Made by a program: the position numbers and the translations under genes. A stretch of 64,000 bases of DNA, from positions 19,331,964 through 19,395,963 of the forward strand of contig NC_089729.1 in assembly GCF_035083965.1 (NCBI RefSeq), read 5' to 3'. The notes under the pieces are model-generated. The model did not search any database and had not been told where the DNA came from. It worked only from the letters and a program-made list of their open reading frames with translations. How positions within the stretch are numbered: the stretch's first letter is position 1; each line of letters begins with the position of its first letter. Source of the stretch: Branchiostoma lanceolatum. Its lineage: Eukaryota; Chordata; Leptocardii; Amphioxiformes; Branchiostomatidae. Shown here piece after piece: positions 44,831-57,190 of this stretch.

Positions 44831-46388
44831 GGGGCCAGTTTCTGGCCTGAGCACGTAGGCAGTAGTCGTGTAGACTTGTTCAATCCTTTTCATCTGCCTT
44901 TGAACTATCTAGTTTGGGCAGATATAAGAAAACAGCATGTTTAGTTGATTGTCCACCATCGTTTGATCTGGGTGTACGTTGTCTTTGCCCGGCTGACACA
45001 CGCTCATGTCCCACGTGTCCAACACGACCACGTCTGGATCCGCCCGGAACATCTCTCGTATCACATCCGTGATCTGGTAAGCCAGCCAGTCGCTGCCTAG
45101 CAGATAAAAGACTAACTGTCTCTGTTCGTGTTCTCGCGTTGTTCCAGTTCTCACGAAAACCCGCGTGCCGGGTCTTCTGCGCTTCAGACGATGTATGGCG
45201 CTCCGTATGGGATACAGTCGCGACCGAAACATTTCTAGAGGCTCTGCCGTAAAGTGAGACCATAGACCGAGAACTACTACCATGTTTGGGCCTCCTTGTA
45301 TGGCTTCCAGCACGTCAGCAGTGTAACTGAAATCATAAAAGTAACTCTAACCGGTCCCTTGTTTGGTAAATTGGTGGAACTGAAAACGAACAGAGATGTT
45401 CCACTGCCTGTTGTCACCTCCTTTAACATGTGGTAATCTTTTAGGTGTGCCGTCCTTTGCTGTAACAAAAATGTGCCAATTTAGATGCAGCTCTACCACA
45501 GTTCAAGCATCATGTTTCATATTGCAATCACTCTAGCATGACCGTGTAGATTATCAAATAGTCTGCAATGCGGTGAATCTATTGCCATTTTCTAGTGACT
45601 ATCAAGATTAAAACAAGATCGTTCAAGAAGAAGATTATTGAGATGTTCAACTCGCGATCAATTCTAAGCGGCCTTGGCGTACACATGGCTGTATAGAAAA
45701 TTGACTAACCTGCAGAAACCATGGTATCTGTGTTGATGGACAATGGTAAGACCGCTCGCAAACGCTTTGTCCACTGAAAAAGGGCGGAGTCGCCTGGAGT
45801 AAATCAAAATAGAAACGTATGTAAAACAATTTAACTTTATCGTCTTCTTGCGTTCGAGTCGATGTATGGCGCTAAATGAATGGGCTCATTTCACTTTATT
45901 TTGCAAAACAATTAAAATGAACAAATTGGACTAACGAGTTTATGTTACGTCCGAAGAACTGCATCTGACATCGGCACTCCAGTCTAGATGCGAACTGCAC
46001 CTTACAAGACATGCCCAGTGCAATGAACGATAGGCAGAGACGGCGTAGACGAATAATGAGCACCCGTGAGACTGTCATGACCAGATGATGATGAAAGGCT
46101 ACATCACTTCTAGTTCTATTTACCTTGCATGTACACTGTCTTGTTAGCCAGGCACCTCTGGATGTCCTCCTTAGTATACACTCGGACATTGCAGATCGAG
46201 GAATTCCAGACGTTGCCTGACCAATGTCCCAGTGAAGCTCCAGACTCCTGGGCGTTCCCATTACACGCTGGAAGGTGTTGAGGTGTGGGAAGTTCTGTCT
46301 CAAGGACACGTATGGGCTCCTTGGGGTCTACTTTGAGTTCCGCCTAAAGATATGGCCTGGGTGTTGGGAAACACAGACAATAAGGATT

Positions 46389-46499
46389 AGTGAGTGAGTG
46401 AGTGAGTGAGTGAGTGAGTGAGTGAGTGAGTGAGTGAGTGAGTGAGTGAGTGAGTGAGTGAGTGAGTGAGTGAGTGAATGAATGAATGAGTGAGTGAAT
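46389..46499. repeat. (TGAG)n microsatellite in an NXPE intron
   Basis: About 25 tandem gtga units with a few gaat variants at the right end. Confidence 0.95.
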
Positions 46500-46959
46500 A
46501 TCGGAAGCAAACTATGCTGCAAATTGCTTCGAAAGTTCACGTTGTAACGTCATCATACAGCTATTGGTCGCACTCACTTTTTAAAAAGTGCTCTTTCCTT
46601 CCTAGTCACAAGACCAGCTGCCTGCCAGTAGCTCCGGTCCTGGTTCCATTTGCACATTGAGATAGCGGAACACAGGAGTTTGTCAGGTTTCTGACAGATC
46701 CAGGTTCCGTTCACCTATCGTTTTGAATAATCACACAGCTGCTGGGGAGGTAGGCTGGGATTGGCATAGCTGAAGCATTGCCGTGTATAATAGTCCTTTG
46801 TCTTTTCGTCAACGAAACTGCAGTGGAAAACTCTCTTGTTTGGAACTTCTCGCACTCTCTGTAGAACACTCACTGCTTCGCTTGGATGGACGAGCTGGAT
46901 CTTTATCTGACATACAAACAAAATCAGGTCAAGTTATCAGGTAGAGAAACCTATGTCTT

Positions 46960-47147
46960 TGGCAGAATATGTCACTATAAGGTTTGTAGAAGACATAAGG
47001 AATCAAGCACAGTCAAAAGACATTCGTATTTATATCTATCTGTATCTGTCTATATCTATCTATCGATGTATATATATATATATACATCGATAGATAGATA
47101 TAGACGGATACAGATAGCTATAAATACGAATGTCTTTTGACTGTGCT

Positions 47148-47186
<39 letters not shown>

Positions 47187-47300
47187 GATAGATAGATATA
47201 GACAGATACAGATAGATATAAATACGAATGTCTTTTGACTGTGCTTGATTCCTTATGTCTTCTACAAACCTTATAGTGACATATTCTGCAAAAGGCATTT
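46960..47300. repeat. AT-rich palindrome with a duplicated arm
   Basis: The left arm at about 46960-47070 (ggcagaatatgtcactataa ... gacattcgtatttatatc) is complemented fully at about 47180-47292 and partly at 47075-47150, with (TA)n at both turns. It lies in the NXPE intron between exons 2 and 3. A (CT)n run follows at 47350-47400. Confidence 0.85.
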
Positions 47301-48239
47301 ATATATATATATATATATATATATAACGTCATATATCTATATCTATATCTTTCTTTCTCTCTTTTTCCCTCTCTCTCTCACGCTCCCTCTCTCTCTCTAA
47401 TGACATAAGAAGATCAACATAGGGAATAACGGTTAATAACAAAACACTGTAGTAGCTGTGGACAGGAAAGGCGTTGCCAGCCACATAATGCAACCTCTTG
47501 TGTGGGATTGTTATACCCTGTTCCAAACAAACCTGTACTCACCGAAACGTTCCCTGACCAGTAGAGTGGAAACAGCACGGTGTAGGTGCCGTTACAGTGG
47601 TCAGTGACGTGACCGGTGCTACTGGCCTGCGGCGAACGGTCACTGCTGAGAAGTCTGGCACGGAAAAAGTCCCCTCCGTACGTCTTCGGCCTTCTGTCTT
47701 TGTCCCTTGCCAACACCCTCACGGTAAGAACGTCTCCTTGGTGATACAGTTTGTCTCTGTTTAAGACGACAACCTTCGTGTAGTTTGGGTAAGTGACCTG
47801 GTCAAAGACTAGATACTGGTTGAGGATACAAGGTTGAACTGGTGAGGCGATGAGGCGATGTTTCGACAACAGCGGATTCAATCGTTGATAAGGTAGCCAC
47901 CACGTCTGCATGACATTACATAAGAAGAAAAATATGGCAATGTAGCTTACACTTGCGTCTATTGTAGGCTGTGTGCCCAAACAAAATTCAGGTACAGGAC
48001 CGGTACAGTAACAGCAAATTGGACCACAAGTCTTACCATCTAAATACCTCAATACATTTATGTTGAGCTTTGCCTGTATTTCATCATTATAAAACATATT
48101 TGTGTTCCTTTGTGTTTTTAGAATAGAGGTAATTAATAAGGTCTGGAAATGGTAACAGTAAAGAAAAACCTACCGTGATGATAATTACCAAGGCGGTTAT
48201 AGCCGTAAATGCAGCATACATCCGGGCACTGGTCATCAT

Positions 48240-49840
48240 ATCTGCTAACAAATACAGAGTTAACGCAGGCTTTCCAAATGTACATGTACACCGGTAGCGT
48301 ATGCTCTTTGTAATGTGAGAAAAGCAAATCTTTTACTACGATACAAATTACAAAACTGACACTGTCAAAGTCTGTTTGTGCTGGTAAAATTTGATGGCAA
48401 TGTGGGAACAATACACAGGCTTTTGTGTGCCAACAGCTCGACTGATAATTGTAATAGTTCTGTTGTTCCTTCTGTATGTTCTACACTTGAATTGCATCTA
48501 TGTGATTTGATCCCTTGGTCCAGGGTTCTTCCATCTTACAATGAAGGTCTGTACGGTTTTGGAGAGATGCATTCTTGTCAACTGAGGTCCGGTTCTATTG
48601 ACGTCTATAGTGACGTCCACCTAGCAGCGCGAAGTGAGATTACTTATTAATCAGAATGCCCCCCTCCATAAATCTCTATGGTTTTAATTGAGATTGAACA
48701 AAGTAATGAAAACTTAAGATTGTCGAATGCCATACCTGCTGAGTTAGAAGCAGGGTTTCAATTCGTAAACCATACGGGGAAGGAGTCCTGTAACCAGATC
48801 CAATTCAGATCCTGCATAAACAAGGAACAAAAACAGGCATAAAAGTACACTTACCAGTATTTCAATGTCCCAAAACTTCCACCCAACCAACAGCTTAACA
48901 TGTCTAGTTGCCGTTTTTGGAAAAAGCAGGGGTTCGACTCATGCATTCTGAACCGATATTAGCCATCGAACGTAAGACAACCACTGACCTTTGAACCGGC
49001 AGCTAGGAGATTCTGGTCTGGCCCGGGGAAAAACCCCTCCCAAATGATGTAATTTTAAACCTCTACATGTGGAAAAGGTAAAACAAAAATTCTGGATTTG
49101 AAAAATAAACACATGTCTGGTCTCCCTGCCTGAAAACTAGCCCAAAGCGACCAAAGATTTCACCATGAAAAAATTCTCAAAAATAATAACAAGAAAAAAA
49201 CGTGCAAACTGGGTTTTATGCGCATGTCCATCAACCGGTCCCTCCCCATAGGGCCACAGGAGGACAACAAAAAATACATTTCCATAGCCTACTCTGTAAA
49301 ATGGATGAGTTTCCGTTAAACAAAAACCTTTTTGTTCAAATGAATTGGACGTTGCGGTAAACACATGGTGTCGCTTGGATATAGGAATGCGTCACGTAAA
49401 ATGAAGACTAGAGAAAACACGAAGCTAATTAAAGTTTACATGTTCACAAAACCAGCACATACCTCAAACGAATGTTGCGATACAACCCATACTGAAGTCT
49501 AGAAGGTCGTCAAATGAGAATTCTTTGACTGGGAAAGGGCTGCTGTGAAAAAGAAAAGGTAAACTAGAGTTCCACGACCTCATACCTTCGCAAATGATTT
49601 TAACCATTATGACTGACGTATTAGGAGTGTTCCTCATTAATTATAAATCATACCAGTTGATAATTTCCTCCACCCAAATAACAGAAGTTGTCAGAAGTAT
49701 GAGCTTAACAAAAAAGGTTATGATAACATTTATCATCAATTTTGCAAATGATGTCCTGATTAGTATAATTTAATTCAACGATGATCACATTCACATGACT
49801 CCCAAATGCCACATGTTGATGAACTTGTCATTTAGTTATG
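48240..49840. other. Upstream of the NXPE copy, nothing recognised
   Basis: A 5'UTR acceptor TTTGTTAG sits just above the first ATG (48239), so an upstream non-coding exon is likely but was not found. A possible dispersed repeat (ttccacgacctcataccttc) lies at about 49569. Confidence 0.4.
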
Positions 49841-51090
49841 GGGTAATAGTACTTTCTCATTAAGTATGCAAATTAGGTCTTCATTTGCATATTTTCTACC
49901 CAGCAACATTCCTCTCTTCCTCAGTTACAAATGTAACATATTTGAAAAGTTATATCATGGAACACGGCGGGTTTGTGAAATTTCCTCATTAATAATGCAA
50001 AGTAGAATCTCATGTGCATAATTATTGTCTAATCATATAAATATATATATATATATGATCATATCACTTAAGCTATCTACCTACCAAAAACCATATGATT
50101 CGCCAACCCCATCTTGAGTAAGTGTTTTCTCATTTATTATGCAAAAGAGGATCCTCATTTGCATAATTGATATCTATTAATATTTCTCTCTTCCTCAGTT
50201 ACATGTCACATGTTCGAGAGCCCTTTAATGAAATTCGGCGGAAGTATAAACTTTCCTCACTAATTATGCAAATTAGATACTGGTTTGCATAATAAGTATC
50301 TAATTATGTAAACCATCACTCAAGCTATCTACGTACTAAACATCACGACCATCTATCAAGGCCTTGTTGAGTTATTCCCTTTCAAAGTTTGAAACGAAAT
50401 CGGCTCCTGCAGTTCAAACTTACTTAACTTACTTTCCCTCTAAAGAGCTATCTGCCACTCTTAAATCATGACAACAGCATGTCCGGAACGCGAGATATTG
50501 AACCCGAAAGTTCTGCTGCAGTACCTTAACAAGCTGCAAGGGAGCCCAAAATCGAATTATTTCCAGGTCGCATCAAGACCCACCCACATACCAAATATCA
50601 AGACAATCCATGCAGGCCTTCTTGAGTTATCCTGCTAACCCACACACACACAAACGCTGCCGAAAACATAACCTTCTTGGCGAAGGTAACAAGTAGACCT
50701 GCCATCACGGCTACCACAGAATTTTGGAGGGAAATGTGTGTTGTAACTAAGAAACAGACTAAATCATGTATAGATTAATTCCACATGACAGGAGGGTGGA
50801 AGCCAGGCCTTCTGGAAGATGACCCCAGGGTCACCAGTCTGCCAGCCTGAGCTCCCTCAGCTGCCTGGTACAGTGACTTATGCTGCAATATGACACATTT
50901 TAAAACTTTTCTCGTTAATTATGCAAAGTACTTCGCCCAAAATGTAATCAGCTTGAGGCTTTCCACAACCAACACACCAAATATGACAACAATCCATCCA
51001 GGCGTTCTCGACTTATCGTGTTCACTAACAGACACACAGACATGCATTAAAATATAACCTTCTTGACGAAGGTAATAATTATGGCTGTAG
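49840..51090. repeat. Diverged tandem and dispersed AT-rich repeats
   Basis: The phrase attatgcaaattag / cctcatttgcataat recurs near 49865, 49995, 50140, 50265 and 50918, between ctctcttcctcagttaca segments. The tail parts (caatccatgcaggccttctt, ataaccttcttggcgaaggt) recur at 50.60-50.69 and 50.99-51.07 kb and are the inverse of the repeat at 37.18 kb. Confidence 0.65.
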
Positions 51091-52779
51091 GGTTCAATGA
51101 TATAACCTTCACTGCCCGTTTGCTACCACACATGCATCACCTTTACGTAGTACAGACGGTATTTAAGCCTCAAACGTAGTGACATTGAAGTTTTACCTGC
51201 TGTAGATAGTGACGGACAAAGGCACTGAGGGTCGAGTTGAAGTGATTTTTCTACGGCTTTATGGTAATTTGTTGCAGCTATAGTTACCTGGCGTTTGCTA
51301 AGTCATTAGGCGTAATGCCTATGCAGTTGGTCATAAACTTAAGTTTATGGAAGCTGATCATAACCCTTGACCATTACAAGTCTCTAACACTAGAGCTAGC
51401 CACAAGACTGTAGGCTTCCTATCTCTACTAGTCAACCCAGGTTTCGAACTACAGTCCTATGGTTTACTCCTCTGTAGTGTTATTCAGTTTATAATAAACC
51501 GTCTGTATTGTTGTCATGAAGGTTCACTTGCACGCGATTGCAGTGCTAAGAAAAGCTAGGATTTAACTTTACCCCAAGACAAGAATTGAGACTCACCAGG
51601 TACTGGACTCAGACGTTTTCTGACTGCTGGTGGAATCTCTTTAAGCTAATTTGTTTGTTCAGTAATTCACTAAACCCTGTTTCTTGCACTGTTTGATTCT
51701 TCACCTGTGCAGACTTAAGTTACAACAAGTGACGTAATGTGAAAAGTATGTCAGAGGGACAATGGCAAACTTAACAAATTTAACCCTGTGAGGGAAAACG
51801 CTGCTAGTCAGAACCTCGTTACCGGCCAGCCAGTCCCGGACAGCTGGTTTGGTTTATACAGACTAAAGACTGTGTAGCTTGATCTATCAAACAAAACAAC
51901 AACAACAAAAAAACATTCAAGTGTAGCCATTCGGGGATTTCGTATGGATCAACGCTGATATTCCTGTCCATTCCACTAGCAAAGTAAATTGACGTGAGAA
52001 TGTCCGGGAGGTTGAGAGTCGACAAAAGTCTCTTTGTTCGAGCAAATCTTATTAGCATAACAGCTCGTCAAGACAGCACATTCCAATTTTTGGCATCCAC
52101 TCTTTAAGAGTCAAATTGCATTTTTACGTACGTGAACGGTAAGGCCCACGACATTTAGACAGATTCTGAGACTGCTTTAAAGATTTTCCGTAGCATTTTT
52201 CTGACTCGGCTGGTAGACGAAAGATGTCATTGCTACTTAGAAAATATTCACTCTGGAAATAATTAGTTGGAAACAATGAGTAACTGAAGAAAGTCAACAT
52301 TTGTAGGCAAACGCAATATATTTCACTCCCTATGGCTTTCCCCGTGCTAAGATGAACTATTCCAAGGTCATCCCTATTCAGCGACAACAAAGTTAACGTT
52401 CCTCACAAAGTCGCAAGTGTAGAGTTACGGACATTTCGTCATTATCGTCATGCAGTCTGCAATCGATTCGATAAACGACGCTTCTGTCATGTCAAACGAA
52501 GCTGCATTAAAAAAATTACTCATTAGAGGGCGCTTAGTTACATAGGATAACATTGGTTACACAGGACCTGGTATAGGGTAACAATACAGCCTCGGTTTCC
52601 TAATCTGGCCTGCTATTACCACGTCATATGATATTCAGCGCCATATAACATTCGAAAATGTATCTTGATTTTCAAAACCTGTCTTGATTTGCATTTTGCG
52701 ATTCACCGTGTACACAGATTAGAGTTGTGCGAAGGGGATGAAGTCTGTCATCTCTGACTGAAAGCATTGTTTTATCTAT
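51091..52779. other. Intergenic; possible unrecognised minus-strand exon
   Basis: Minus-strand frames at 51819-52058 and 52124-52390 show no domain or convincing splice pair. Otherwise nothing recognised. Confidence 0.35.
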
Positions 52780-52845
52780 GGCGCGAGATGGTGTGATCCA
52801 AGTAAACTTTGCTCACGCAGAAGAAGCATATTGGGAGAGTCGCTC
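52780..52845 (-). repeat. Dispersed donor-ending block, diverged
   Basis: gcgagatggtgtgatccaag followed by ctcacgcagaag, like the 11.7-17 kb array; the donor is not preserved. Confidence 0.5.
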
Positions 52846-53399
52846 TATGTTTTTGCATTGGACGGTGTTGGACCATTTCAACCTATAAAAGTTTGATAAA
52901 AATCGATGTTGAACACATCGGAAGGACTAATTGAGACCAAATCTAGGCTGTTAGGACAAAACTGTATTAGTGAAAGCCAACACTTCAAACAATCAGGAAA
53001 AGCAACTAAAATAAAAACCATAACCTCATGTGATATACAGGTGTTTTTTTTTCTTATTCTGTAAGCAACAAACAACGGAACCCACATAAGGTAAAATCTG
53101 TTGCAACGTCAAATGATGTTCCAACGCTAGTCCCCAGGCCAATGAATTTACAATCCAAATTTTACATGGTTTGATATATATGCTTTTAATAGCACATCAT
53201 TTTAACCTGTTGCTTGTACACAAAATCGCTTAATTACATTACTTTGCCACACGGTTGCATGAAAGTTATTACAATAACGTAGCAAAGGCTCCGGTCATGC
53301 GACCATGATGATGATAGTTGAGCTAAAATCCTCGCGTTACCTTTTTTTTTGCAAAATTGTAGAACATCAACGTTAAGATATTTTGTAAGATTGTTTTTA

Positions 53400-53640
53400 C
53401 CTTTACCTACCAGTTGTCAATCTATCAAACATAATCAAAGTTAAATCTTGATACAGCTTCTACTGACTTGAATTACGTACACTGCAAAGTACACATATTG
53501 AAACAAACCAACAAGTAACGTAATTCACACCAGTGTAAATAAATCTAAATCTTTCTCTTAAACATGCTGTACTATCAGTTGTCAATCTACCAAGCATAAT
53601 CAGAGTTAAATGTTGATACAGCTTGTCTTAAACTCTAGTT
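53400..53640. repeat. Diverged direct duplication of about 75 bp
   Basis: cagttgtcaatctatcaaac ... ttgatacagcttc at about 53412-53462 recurs at 53576-53630 as cagttgtcaatctaccaagc ... ttgatacagcttg. The segment to 54420 holds only diverged dispersed repeats (aattccacgacctgatatct at about 53868). Confidence 0.65.
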
Positions 53641-54589
53641 CATTTAAATAGTTACGAGTTATTAAGGTACACTGTTAAACTGAAAGTTTCTACGTTGAAC
53701 AAGTTTCCATTTCTGTTTACATGGGAATTAGTCAATATTAGCATCTACTAGTATATTATCATGTTTTTCTGTCATTTAAGACCATCATTCAAGAGCATCG
53801 ATATTGTTTATTCATATACAGATGCGTCAACGGCCGCTGAGGGCAGCAGTTTTGTCCCCCATGGGCAATTCCACGACCTGATATCTTCGCCGAGTAATAT
53901 CAAAATTACCGACTGATGCAAATATCATATCCCTGCCATTTACCAACATGGCCTTATATAGTAATCATTCAAATTAGGTCCGTATTTGCCGAAGTGATAT
54001 TAATCGATATTCCCCTCTTTTTCAGTGACATGTCGATGACATCCGGGTATCAAATACAATATAAAGCAGTTACTCAAGCAACTTAATGGATTTTGAAAAC
54101 ACAGTGAATTTATAAACGAACAAATAAAAACATTACTTTTGTTTTGTATAATTAGCATCTACAAAATGTTCCCTCATCTATTTTTCAAAGGATGTCATTT
54201 TCAAAATTGTTATTCCTGTCTTTCTCAGTGATAGTTGCCATATGTTTAAAAGTGATTTTATGCACGCAATGGATATTACAAATTTCATTTCAGCTCCTAT
54301 TAGCTATTATTAGCATCTTACCATGTCAATCATTAGATTCACTTTTAGATTGTTATCGCCATGTCTCCCAATCTTATCGCCGTTTTAGAATGCTGACATC
54401 ACAAATCTGAGGTATCAACCTGAAGTTAAGCAACTGCGTTTCCTATATATGTACACTATACTGATAGACATGACGTTTATTCCTTCTGACGACGGATGAT
54501 TCTTTTCCTAGCTCCCCGATTCTGTAAAAACCTGTACTGAGAAGAAACACGTCATTGGGGGTAATTCACGCGTATCTAGTGATTTCGTT

Positions 54590-55080
54590 GTACAGATTCT
54601 GACACTTTCTTCTGTTTGAGAGATTAGAAGTGCCTAGGTTGTTACAGAAAACAAATCTTCTCATGTGTTGAAAGTGATATGGCCCGTTGGTCATAGCTAG
54701 GTTGGGCCTTTTGAAATCTAGAAAACATTTTCTACGATTCAAATAAATTGGCACGGTCAAAAAACAACAATATATCTGTTCATGTGGAAGGACGACATTA
54801 GGAAAGTCCCAAAGGCCTTTGAAACGGAGAAAGTGGAGCCATTATGACTTAAGCTTGTCTTACGGTTTTCGTTTGACAGAAAATTGAAGAGGAATCACGG
54901 GACCTGGTTCAAGCAAACAGAGGAAGTTGGCATCATCCTGACAGAAGAGATAAACGCGGCCCGCTACCAAAGTGTAACCGTTTGACTGCCCGCACATGGT
55001 CTTTCTGGATGCTGATTGGTTGCTCGAGTACTTGATCTCTGTGTTAGCGTGGGAAACTTTCCTTGGCCTAGCCAAATTAT
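54590..55080. repeat. Segment duplicated at 57.96-58.33 and partly at 59.5-59.76 kb
   Basis: Shared landmarks include gaaatctagaaaacattttc with gaatctagaaacccttgtct, a ggtacggtc-type core, aggaaagtcccaaa with agaaaagtcccaaa, and a paired gaagaggaatcacgggacct / gaagagaaaccgggggatct. These may be further decayed copies of the donor-ending module. Confidence 0.55.
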
Positions 55081-55278
55081 ACCAGCCTCTTCGTCCGGCC
55101 TAAATTTCTATATTTCAATTTCAAGGTAAACTCGACAATTACAGAAGAAACTTCACATGAAGGGCAGTAGCATTGTGACATAGAACACAGTCGGCAGCTA
55201 AAACATGCTAAAATGTCTTGACACATTTCCTCAGGTTTGGAAAAGCTAGCCACACCATCAAACTCTACCAGACATGTT

Positions 55279-56045
55279 TTTTTTTTTTTAAATATATCAG
55301 TGGGTTTAATCCCTGGGCTTTCAAGTTATGTGATGATGCTAGAAGAACCCCTCCACCTCTCTTACCAGGATTGACAGAGTGTCTGTCTCTACGTAATATA
55401 TGATAGTCACTAAATGGAAGGAGTTTGTTGTCATCTATGTGCGGTCCCAACCAAGTCTCAGTCACACCAATGATGGAAGGTTGTAACAAACCAACTAAGT
55501 TCTGCAATTGGACAAGTTTGCTCCTTGATCTGCTCACGGAGGATACGCTCCTCACGTTCAAGTTACAGGCAGATACAGTGTCAATGCGAGGAGTCTGAAC
55601 AGTTCCGTTGGAAACTGGTTGCTATTCGTCCGCCGAGTTTGTTGACAGTCTTGACATCGACCGAGTGTTCACTCTTTGACTGGAACGCTCCGAGGGGACA
55701 CGAGTCGCCGCGGGGCCACGGGACCTACAGGTGGGAATGACGTCTTCGTCGGTAGCACAGACTTCTGCGTCAGCTCTGGTTGAGGGACGTGTTACAGTTT
55801 TGGCTGACGTAGTGACATTACATGTGGTACGTAGGTCCAGAAGTGGGTTTTCAGCAGGCTCAGCAACTTACGACTTTTTGGATACCGAATTTAGTTGGTC
55901 ACCTGACACATGCGCACGAGATCTCTTTCTGTTCTTGATACTCCGCGTCGATCCTCCAGAATCACAGACTGATCGTCTGGGCTTCACGGAGTGGAGGGCT
56001 ACTCCATCAGCTGCTCCGTAGCGATAGTATTGTGGCAATCTCCCT
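55279..56045 (-). mobile_element. 5' fragment of a LINE with an A tail
   Basis: On the minus strand an upstream Ser/Arg-rich stretch (about 55870-56010) leads to NLNVRSVSSVSRSRSKL, PSIIGVTETWLGP, LPFSDYHILRRDR and GGGVLLAS, the N-terminal blocks of a CR1-like AP endonuclease. The coding sequence stops after about 90 residues at an A run (about 55279-55290). A stop at about 55625 also breaks the frame upstream. Not full length and inactive. Confidence 0.75.
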
Positions 56046-56078
56046 ATAAAATTAGAGAGGTTGGAATAGATGTTTACT

Positions 56079-56490
56079 GCCAGATGGTACGGTCCGACCA
56101 TATCATTAAAGTGTCTGTTCACGCAGAAAACATGTACCAGGTTGTACCTGTCTTGACGGGATAGCACCAAAACTGATGTATAGCACTACATTGTTATACG
56201 CGTGGAATGAGGGAATATTCTTACACTGAAATTAAAGGAATGATTCAGAACTGAGCAAAACAAGGATATCTTGATTCAGACAACTATTTTACAAAACTCT
56301 TCGGCTTACATTGTAAAGCGTGCTGCGTCATAAGAAAGTGAGTGTCTTTTGACTCTTTTGAAGTTCAGGCAGGTAGAATGTAATTGTGGCAAATTTTAGA
56401 GTAAGCGGTGCTTTTTTCTTTGTTACCTAGAAAGACAGACAGGTGAGGTTGAATGGGTCCCATTGTTTTGTGTGAATACTAATGAGTTAA
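56079..56490 (-). repeat. Donor-ending block and associated third block
   Basis: On the minus strand the sequence around 56079-56140 reads FCVNRHFNDMVGPYHLA before donor-like GTAAAC. At 56300-56490 is a copy of the third block of the 11.7-17 kb array (acctagaaagacagacaggt, tgaatgggtcccattg). The two are in the same relative order as in the array. Confidence 0.6.
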
Positions 56491-57126
56491 GTAAAGTTCC
56501 GACATTTCTTGGCTGGTGTGACTTATGCCATATGATAAAATGGACATGCGCACTGATTAAGAGACATAGTTTAAAATATACTGTTCTCGATTCAAACGCC
56601 TGCTATATGATATATAGCTATAGGTTTCTACATTGTCCTTACCGATTAGCTTTACCGGTTAGGAAAGGCTATATTTTTGATTATAGTGTACTAGAAATAA
56701 GCAATAATCCTCTTTACTATATTGGCACAGGCCATCCTGACTATTCAGATCTTCACCTGCGTTATGCTGGTAGACAGCCAAAAGTCTCTCACAAACCTTG
56801 AACTGGCGTTGTACAATTTGCTGAAATCCTTACAGCTTGACCATGTAGCAATTTAGCACGTTGAAGTGGCTCCATCTAGCTATGTTTTGTCTCTAGCAGA
56901 GAGTTACACAATTCAAGTAAATGAAGAAACGTAGGTTTGAATGATTATAGTTTAGCGACATCAAATACTAGACAAGGCCAAACGTTAATTGTGTGCAAAT
57001 AATTGCTGAAATCTTAAACATACTATCATTCTATTGTGCTAACGTACTGCATATCATACATGACAGATGAACTGTAATTTTACAATTAACCCTAAAGTAC
57101 CATACAACCTCAAGTTTAAAGTTACG

Positions 57127-57190
57127 GCTCCAGATGGTACGGTCCAAGAGAATAACTGAACTGTGTTTGTTCACTCAGAAGAAAACAATG
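57127..57190 (-). repeat. Donor-ending block with an open ATG frame
   Basis: The minus strand reads MASFHCFLLSEQ ... LGPYHLEP up to donor GTAACT. The same nucleotides in the 56.08 kb copy are open in a shifted frame, so the nucleotide block rather than a protein is what is conserved. The flanks 56490-57126 and 57190-57960 hold nothing recognised. Confidence 0.5.

Larger units (their letters stand above)
44909..48239 (-). pseudogene. NXPE-family gene copy with disruptive lesions
   Basis: Six coding exons: 48174-48239 (MMTSARMYAAF plus membrane anchor), 47543-47905, 46578-46906, 46124-46343, 45710-45793, 44909-45459. Total length is about 537 codons, normal for NXPE. Neurexophilin-like part: TYGGDFFRARL, HCNGTYTVLFPLYWSGNVS, LVHPSEAVSVLQRVRE. 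PC-esterase part: CNVRVYTKEDIQRCLANKT, GDSALFQW (nucleophile Ser), GLWSHFTAEPLEMF, DNVHPDQ (DxxH) and FSYICPN with stop. Lesions: a TAG after LCDYSKR in exon 3, an apparent missing base at the exon 3-4 junction, and +1 (about 45366-45370) and -1 (about 45335-45340) shifts in the last exon that offset one another. NXPE proteins are secretory-pathway glycoproteins, some acting in glycan acylation. Probably a pseudogene or poor sequence. Confidence 0.85.

Noticed and set aside
45330-45355. A 25-base intron in the last NXPE exon that would explain the frame change
   Set aside because: Too short to splice, and its sequence encodes family residues (VRVTFYDFS) once one base is allowed for; two indels explain it better.
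47056-47332. Ile/Tyr-rich frames on the minus strand
   Set aside because: Products of the AT palindrome.
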